Below, piece after piece: positions 5,768 through 10,725 of a stretch of 10,725 bases of DNA. The DNA is from Chloroflexota bacterium (lineage in GTDB: Bacteria > Chloroflexota > Dehalococcoidia > SM23-28-2 > RBG-16-64-32), in the NCBI GenBank assembly GCA_005880055.1, contig VBJS01000059.1, positions 4,263-14,987 on the forward strand. Direction: 5' to 3'. The translations under genes were made by a program, and so were the position numbers. The notes beneath the pieces were generated by a model that was given only the letters and a program-made list of their open reading frames with translations, was not told the origin of the DNA and did not search any database. Each line of letters opens with the position of its first letter. Position 1 is the first letter of the stretch.

Positions 5768-6457
5768 CTAGAGCCGCTCCACCTGGAGAAAGTCGAGCTC
5801 AACAGGCGTCTCGCGGCCGAAGATGGAGACCGCCACCTTCACTTTGCCCTTTTCCACGTTGATCTCTTCCACGGAGCCCACGAAGTCCGCGAACGGCCCG
5901 TCGACGACTCGCACGCTCTGGCCGGGCTGGAAGCCCACCTTAATGCGGGGCTCATCCGCCCGCATCTGCTTCATGATGGAGCGTACTTCTGACTCTTCAA
6001 GCGGGGTTGGCGCCGTGCCGGAGCCCACGAAGCCGGTCACTCCGGGAGAGTTGCGCACCACCGTCCAGGCTTTGCTGGAAAGCGCCTTGTCTTGTTCCGA
6101 AGCGTCTGGATCATCCTGCTTCAGCGGGATCATCTGCACGAGCACGTACCCGGGAAAGATTTTGCGAGGAACCGTCCGGCGGAGCCCATCGCGAATCTCG
6201 ATCTCCTCCACCGAGGGCACGACGACGCGGAACACTAAGTCCTGCGCGTCCATGGACTTGATACGCTGTTCCAGGTTGGTGCGCACCTTGTCCTCGTAGC
6301 CTGAGTAGGTGTGAACGACGTACCAGGCGCGGCCGGGCTGAAAGAGCTCCTCCTCCGTCACCTCCGGCGAGCGACCGTTATGGCCCCCGGGCTTCTTCTC
6401 CTCGCTCGGCTCTTCCGGTATCTGGTCGGCCGCCCTTTTCTTCCTTGCCAAGGCCAT
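5768..6457 (-). CDS. nusG: Transcription termination/antitermination factor NusG
   Basis: NusG binds RNA polymerase, affects pausing and Rho-dependent termination, and links transcription to translation. The 229-residue protein begins with a charged, probably disordered extension of about 42 residues. The NGN domain follows (AWYVVHTYSGYEDKV from residue 44; KIFPGYVLVQM 99-109; VVRNSPGVTGFVG from 133). The C-terminal KOW domain starts about residue 175 (PGQSVRVVDGPFADFVGSVEEI). An acidic insertion at about 112-129 lies between the PGYVLVQM strand and the RNSPG motif. The start at 6457 overlaps the secE stop by one base (TAATG), which suggests translational coupling; the longer open frame upstream runs across secE and is not coding. 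Confidence 0.96.
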   Translation of the reverse strand: MALARKKRAADQIPEEPSEEKKPGGHNGRSPEVTEEELFQPGRAWYVVHTYSGYEDKVRTNLEQRIKSMDAQDLVFRVVVPSVEEIEIRDGLRRTVPRKIFPGYVLVQMIPLKQDDPDASEQDKALSSKAWTVVRNSPGVTGFVGSGTAPTPLEESEVRSIMKQMRADEPRIKVGFQPGQSVRVVDGPFADFVGSVEEINVEKGKVKVAVSIFGRETPVELDFLQVERL

Positions 6458-6780
6458 TACCTCAGTATCGTGTTGTCCACCAGCCAGCCGAACCCGATAT
6501 CTATCAGGCCCAGTACGGCCCCAAAGATGATCGTCACGATGCAGACAACTACCGCCAGGTGCAGGGTGTCTTCCCGCGAAGGCCATACAACCTTGCGCAG
6601 CTCGCTGATTATGTCTGTCACGAAGCGTGGCGCGGCGATGCTGCCCAGGCCGCGGCGGCCCGCCCTCGGCGCAGCGCGTCCGGCCGGGCCGGTGCGGGGC
6701 AGGGCCGCCCGCATGGCAGCGCGGCCGCCTTTGCCCCCCTTGGGCTCCTTCAACTGCTGTCGTCTTACTGCGCGGTTCAT
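6457..6780 (-). CDS. secE: Protein translocase subunit SecE
   Basis: SecE is the small essential subunit that clamps SecY in the membrane protein-export channel. The 107-residue product has a basic, Gly/Arg/Ala-rich N-terminal part (about 1-50), the amphipathic signature FVTDIISELRKVVWPSRED and a single C-terminal membrane helix (about 74-100). The start at 6780 is preceded by AGAAGG at a proper distance; the longer open frame upstream runs into rpmG and gives no SecE-like sequence. The N-terminal basic stretch is longer than in minimal SecE proteins. Confidence 0.95.
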   Translation of the reverse strand: MNRAVRRQQLKEPKGGKGGRAAMRAALPRTGPAGRAAPRAGRRGLGSIAAPRFVTDIISELRKVVWPSREDTLHLAVVVCIVTIIFGAVLGLIDIGFGWLVDNTILR

Positions 6781-6805
6781 GGTGAGCCTTCTTGCCTGGG
6801 GCGGA

Positions 6806-6970
6806 CTAGCGGACCTCCCTGTGCAGGCGGTGCTCCCGGCAGCGGGGGCAGAACTTGCGCAGCTCAATCCTGTCTGGATCGTTTCGCCGGTTCTTTTGCG
6901 TGGTGTATGTGCGCTGCCTGCACTCCGTACAGGCCATGTCTATAACCACGCGGTCTTCCTTCTTTGCCAT
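6806..6970 (-). CDS. rpmG: 50S ribosomal protein L33 (zinc-binding form)
   Basis: The 54-residue product has two CxxC pairs, C14-C17 (ACTECRQR) and C41-C44 (FCPRCREH), which mark the zinc-containing C+ form of L33. The core TYTTQKNRRNDPDRIELRKFC is typical. The start at 6970 lies 6 nt after the tuf stop, with purine-rich AAGG at the junction as the ribosome-binding site. Position between tuf and secE is conserved in many bacteria. L33 is a small large-subunit protein near the E site. Confidence 0.95.
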   Translation of the reverse strand: MAKKEDRVVIDMACTECRQRTYTTQKNRRNDPDRIELRKFCPRCREHRLHREVR

Positions 6971-6976
6971 CTTCCC

Positions 6977-8176
<1,200 letters not shown>

Positions 8177-8229
8177 TTGCAGATCCTCCTGTGTTCTCAG
8201 GCAGACCGGGTTGGCGCCCCGGCCTGTCC

Positions 8230-8258
8230 ATCATAACGCCTGCAGGGAACAGGGGACA
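8230..8258 (-). promoter_or_regulatory. Weak candidate tuf promoter
   Basis: A TATGAT box (8230-8235) in the tRNA-tuf spacer (8191-8304) is preceded at 17 nt by a poor -35 match, TGTCCC. The spacer also holds a small CCGGG/CCCGG hairpin (8205-8225 region). Transcription from the tRNA promoter may be enough. Confidence 0.2.
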
Positions 8259-8304
8259 CCTGTAGCAGCCCCGCTCCCGTTATTCGCTCTATGTGTTGCC
8301 TTGC

Positions 8305-8380
8305 TGGAGCCCACGGCCGGACTCGAACCGGCGACCCCGTTCTTACCAAGAACGTGCTCTACCAACTGAGCTACGTGGGC
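8305..8380 (-). tRNA. tRNA-Thr (anticodon GGT)
   Basis: The 76-nt gene has a 7-bp acceptor stem (GCCCACG/CGTGGGC), a D arm with AGTTGGTAGA, an anticodon stem CGTTC/GAACG with loop TTGGTAA (anticodon GGT), a T arm with GGTTCGAGTCC, discriminator T and an encoded CCA. It is nearest to tuf, as thrT is in E. coli. Confidence 0.96.
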
Positions 8381-8430
8381 CTATTCTGACCACCGGGAGG
8401 ATATCCCGCTGGCATGGTCCATCGCTTGGC

Positions 8431-8518
8431 TGGTGGCGGGGGCAGGATTCGAACCTGCGTAGCCCGTCAGGGCGCCGAGTTTACAGCCCGGTGGTATTAG
8501 CCACTCACCCACCCCGCC
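8431..8518 (-). tRNA. tRNA-Tyr (anticodon GTA)
   Basis: The 88-nt gene has a 7-bp acceptor stem (GGCGGGG/CCCCGCC), anticodon GTA in loop CTGTAAA, a long class II variable arm, a T arm with GGTTCGAATCC, discriminator A and an encoded CCA. The long variable arm is expected for bacterial tRNA-Tyr. Confidence 0.96.
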
Positions 8519-8528
8519 GTGAGTCTAG

Positions 8529-8604
8529 AGTTGAAAGTTCAAAGTTGGGAGATTAACCGGCAGGCCGCTGCCCGCTTTCAACTTTCAACCTCCAACTTTC
8601 AACT
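8529..8604. repeat. Nested inverted repeat between tRNA-Thr(TGT) and tRNA-Tyr
   Basis: AGTTGAAAGTT (8529-8539) is perfectly complementary to AACTTTCAACT (8594-8604). Further in, AAAGTTG (8541-8547) pairs with CAACTTT (8579-8585), and the centre holds GGCAG/CTGCC (8559-8563, 8568-8572) around GCCG. The whole spacer could fold as one long hairpin. The arms are made of repeated TTGAAAG-like units, suggesting a dispersed repeat or slippage-born sequence rather than a gene. Confidence 0.7.
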
Positions 8605-8609
8605 GGCTC

Positions 8610-8684
8610 TGGAGCCGAAGGGGGGATTCGAACCCCCAACCTAGCGATTACAAATCGCTTGCGCTACCATTGCGCCACTTCGGC
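8610..8684 (-). tRNA. tRNA-Thr (anticodon TGT)
   Basis: The 75-nt gene has an acceptor stem GCCGAAG/CTTCGGC, anticodon loop TTTGTAA (anticodon TGT), T arm with GGTTCGAATCC, discriminator T and an encoded CCA. It is the first gene after the strong promoter at 8782-8809 and corresponds to the thrU position of the E. coli tufB operon. Confidence 0.96.
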
Positions 8685-8736
8685 GGCAACCGCTTCCGGA
8701 TGCCCGCCCCATGGTCGAGAGGCCAAAAAAAGTTCG

Positions 8737-8760
8737 CCCCTTCGGCAAGCTCAGGGCAGG
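8737..8760. repeat. Intergenic repeat-like element in the tRNA operon leader
   Basis: The segment containing TTCGGCAAGCTCAGGGC resembles, from memory, a short repeat found many times between genes in several bacterial groups, including Chloroflexota. It lies in the transcribed leader between the promoter and the first tRNA and is followed on the minus strand by a run of seven T (8725-8731). Confidence 0.45.
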
Positions 8761-8781
8761 CCCATCGGAGCGACCAAGAGA

Positions 8782-8809
8782 AGTATATCAGAACACCTCG
8801 GCAAGTCAA
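8782..8809 (-). promoter_or_regulatory. Strong sigma-70-type promoter of the tRNA-tuf operon
   Basis: TTGACT (8804-8809) and TATACT (8782-8787) are separated by 16 nt, and TG one base before the -10 box (TGATATACT) gives an extended -10. This is the best promoter in the window and points at the tRNA-Thr, tRNA-Tyr, tRNA-Thr, tuf cluster. A leader of about 90 nt separates it from the first tRNA. Confidence 0.75.
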
Positions 8810-8873
8810 GAAATCCTGCGCCCTCTGCGTCTCGTATGCTTCAGTGGATATCGCTGTTCAGGGAGGCAAGGTT

Positions 8874-9359
8874 ATGCGTACACCCCCGGCGCTCTTCGTT
8901 TTCGCCTGCTTTGCGCTCGTCGCCGGTTGCGCTGCGTCTGCTTGCAGCAGTAGTGACGAAGAACAGACGAGCACTCGCGCCAGCGCCACCACCCCGGCCT
9001 CCGGCGGTTCGCCCTCAGCCAGTGTCTCGCTCGAACAGGACGACTTCTTCTTCAACCCAACGGAGATCGCGGCGCAGGCCGGCAGCCCGCTCACGGTGAC
9101 AGTGAAGAACAACGGCAAGGCAACCCACACCTTCACGATCGATGCGCTGAGCGTCGACGAAACGATATCTCCGGGAAGCGAGAAGACGGTTTCGCTCACG
9201 CCGGTGTCCGGCGGCGATCTCCAGTTCTACTGCCGCTTCCACAAGGCCAGCAACGGCATGCAGGGCACCCTGAAGGTCTCCGGTACGGGTGCGTCGTCAA
9301 GCGGCGGTGCTGCCAGCCCCACCGCAACAACGAGCGGCGGCGGCTACTCAGGCTACTAG
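8874..9359 (+). CDS. Cupredoxin-domain lipoprotein (type 1 copper protein)
   Basis: The 161-residue protein starts with a short signal peptide ending in a lipobox, LVAGC (C19 as lipidated cysteine), then a Ser/Thr-rich spacer (about 20-50). The cupredoxin domain (about 50-136) follows, and the tail is Gly/Ser-rich. Type 1 copper ligands are visible: H85 in THTFTID, then C120, H123 and M129 in YCRFHKASNGM. The protein is probably anchored outside the cytoplasmic membrane and carries electrons; its partner is unknown. The start at 8874 has a good GGGAGG at 8861-8866; the longer open frame upstream crosses the tRNA gene and promoter and is not coding. It is divergent from the tRNA operon. No clear own promoter is seen beyond a possible TATGCT at 8835-8840. 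Confidence 0.9.
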   Translation: MRTPPALFVFACFALVAGCAASACSSSDEEQTSTRASATTPASGGSPSASVSLEQDDFFFNPTEIAAQAGSPLTVTVKNNGKATHTFTIDALSVDETISPGSEKTVSLTPVSGGDLQFYCRFHKASNGMQGTLKVSGTGASSSGGAASPTATTSGGGYSGY

Positions 9360-9520
9360 CCTGAAGCGACCCGGCGGGCAGTCATCGGCTTCTCGGTCCT
9401 CCTTCTGGGCTGACACTCGCCGCTGTTCCGGAGTCGCATTCCGGCGAACAGGCCGTCCCAGTCATATCCACTGGGTTAAAGTGGGGGTGCCTCCGCCTGG
9501 CGCAGGCTCCGTTGAGACCC

Positions 9521-10725
9521 ATGGACGATCTCGGACTGGTTGGCGATTTAGCCGTTGTCGTTGTGGCCGCCGTTATCGGTGGTGCTTCTGCCCGCCTTTT
9601 GCGGTTGCCGGCCGTAATCGGCTACCTGGCGGCGGGCTTCGTGATCGGGCCGCATACTCCCGGGCCAACAGGCAATGTCGGCCAGGTTCAGACGATCGCA
9701 GACCTCGGCGTGGCAATGCTCATGTTCACCCTGGGCGTTCGCTTTTCGCTGCCGGAGCTGAACCTGCACCGCAAGCTTGCCGTGCTGGCAGGCGTCGCCG
9801 GCACCGGCGGCGTGCTCGTAATTATTATCGCTGTGGCCCTTTCGCTCGGCGAAGCGATCCGGCCCGCTATCGTCATTGGGATGGCGGCGTCAGTTTCCAG
9901 CACGATGCTGGCGATGCGCATGCTGGAGGACAGGGGCATCGTGACCGGCCCGCCGGGACAGCTGGCCGTAGTCACTTCCCTCGTACAGGACATGACGGTC
10001 GTGCTGATGCTCGTCCTCATTCCCGTGCTCAGCGACAACGAGTCAAACACCGCGCTTGACCTGGCGCTCGCCCTGCTGGAGGCGGGCGCCCTGCTGGCCG
10101 GCATCTGGATCGCCGGCACTTTCGTGTTGCCGGCAGTCCTCGAGCGTATGGCCGCTTCGCGTTCGCGCGAGTTATTCCTGCTGACCGTGGTGGCCGTCGC
10201 TCTCGGAACCGCGTCCCTCTCCTCGCTGGCCGGCCTGTCTGTGGCCTTTGGCGCGTTCGTGGGCGGCCTGCTGATCTCCGGTTCCGGTTACGCTCAGCGG
10301 ACACTGGCGGAGGTCATGCCCCTCCGCGATGTGTTTGCCGTAGTCTTCTTCGTTGCCATCGGCATGTTGATCGATCCGGACAGTTTCGTTGATCGCCCGG
10401 ACCTGGTCTTTGGGCTGGCCGCCGCCGGAATCTGTGCGAAGATTCTTCTAATCGGCGGGCCGGGACTTATCCTCGGTTACCCTGCGAGGCACGTGGTGCC
10501 GGCGGCGATAGCGCTCGCCAATATGGGCGAGTTTTCGTTCGTCCTCGTCACTCAGGGCCTTAATGAAAACATCATCTCGCGGGCCCTGCACGATGTTGTC
10601 CTGGCCAGCGTCTTCCTGACGATGGCGTTAAGTCCGCTTCTCTTTCTCGCTCAAGACCGCTTTGCTGTCTTCGTAGAGCGCTGGTCCGGCGCCGTCAGGG
10701 CGCCCGACGACATCCCCGCGCCGCC
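9521..10725 (+). CDS. CPA2-family cation:proton antiporter (3' end off the window)
   Basis: The frame is open from the ATG at 9521 to the right edge (401 codons). The product is a polytopic membrane protein with about 12 hydrophobic helices. CPA2 (KefB/NapA-like) landmarks include GYLAAGFVIGPHTPGP (about residue 35), GMAASVSSTMLAMRMLEDRG, LAGLSVAFGAFVGGLLISGSGYAQ, VVFFVAIGMLIDPD and NMGEFSFVLVTQG. Family members exchange Na+ or K+ for protons across the cytoplasmic membrane. The end of the membrane part is reached just before the edge (LAQDRFAVFVERW), so any C-terminal regulatory domain such as TrkA-N would lie outside the window. No good Shine-Dalgarno sequence precedes the ATG; a TTG at 9512 is an alternative. 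The 161-nt gap after the cupredoxin gene (9360-9520) holds no feature I can support beyond weak GTTCCGG-containing inverted symmetry. Confidence 0.92.
   Translation, partial: MDDLGLVGDLAVVVVAAVIGGASARLLRLPAVIGYLAAGFVIGPHTPGPTGNVGQVQTIADLGVAMLMFTLGVRFSLPELNLHRKLAVLAGVAGTGGVLVIIIAVALSLGEAIRPAIVIGMAASVSSTMLAMRMLEDRGIVTGPPGQLAVVTSLVQDMTVVLMLVLIPVLSDNESNTALDLALALLEAGALLAGIWIAGTFVLPAVLERMAASRSRELFLLTVVAVALGTASLSSLAGLSVAFGAFVGGLLISGSGYAQRTLAEVMPLRDVFAVVFFVAIGMLIDPDSFVDRPDLVFGLAAAGICAKILLIGGPGLILGYPARHVVPAAIALANMGEFSFVLVTQGLNENIISRALHDVVLASVFLTMALSPLLFLAQDRFAVFVERWSGAVRAPDDIPAP

Noticed and set aside
6781..6805. Possible tRNA-Trp near secE, seen in some bacteria
   Set aside because: The rpmG-secE gap is only 25 nt, with just a ribosome-binding site.
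8381..8430. Possible tRNA-Gly between tRNA-Tyr and tRNA-Thr, as in the E. coli tufB cluster
   Set aside because: The spacer is only 50 nt and has no tRNA arms; the glycine tRNA is absent here.
8670..8873. N-terminal extension of the cupredoxin frame
   Set aside because: It runs through the tRNA-Thr gene and the tRNA promoter; the lipoprotein signal and good ribosome-binding site fix the start at 8874.
9289..10059. Plus-strand open frame of 256 codons overlapping the antiporter
   Set aside because: It is out of frame with the clear CPA2 antiporter and overlaps the end of the cupredoxin gene; its Arg/Gly-rich product looks like a shadow.

Overview
The window is a GC-rich bacterial chromosome segment built around the conserved translation/transcription block tRNA-tuf-rpmG-secE-nusG-rplK-rplA-rplJ-rplL, all on the minus strand. 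The order tRNA-Thr, tRNA-Tyr, tRNA-Thr, tuf, secE, nusG, rplK, rplA, rplJ, rplL matches the classical bacterial arrangement. The high GC, the CCA-encoding tRNAs, the style of EF-Tu and the short intergenic repeats suggest a member of the Chloroflexota (perhaps Dehalococcoidia-related). That assignment is an inference from memory and is not proven here.

Layout from right to left, in the direction of minus-strand transcription: a strong promoter (8782-8809) drives tRNA-Thr(TGT), tRNA-Tyr(GTA), tRNA-Thr(GGT) and tuf, followed closely by rpmG, secE, nusG, rplK and an unusual rplA. The rplA reading frame begins with about 132 residues of a retropepsin-like aspartic protease domain (DTGA active-site motif), joined without a linker or stop codon to a complete L1. 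Next comes a 238-nt spacer with a recognisable L10 leader and a terminator-like hairpin, then rplJ and rplL. rpoB/rpoC do not follow rplL. Instead there is a zinc-finger/membrane/LysM protein, RadC, a Cof-type HAD phosphatase and a zinc-ribbon/RDD membrane protein that runs off the left edge.

On the plus strand, diverging from the tRNA promoter, are a lipoprotein cupredoxin (8874-9359) and a CPA2-type cation:proton antiporter (from 9521) that runs off the right edge.

The most interesting item is the protease-L1 fusion in the middle of an otherwise ordinary ribosomal operon. Secondary items are the ambiguous overlap between the HAD gene and the zinc-ribbon gene, the long inverted repeat between two tRNA genes, and a repeat with a T7 run between the promoter and the first tRNA.
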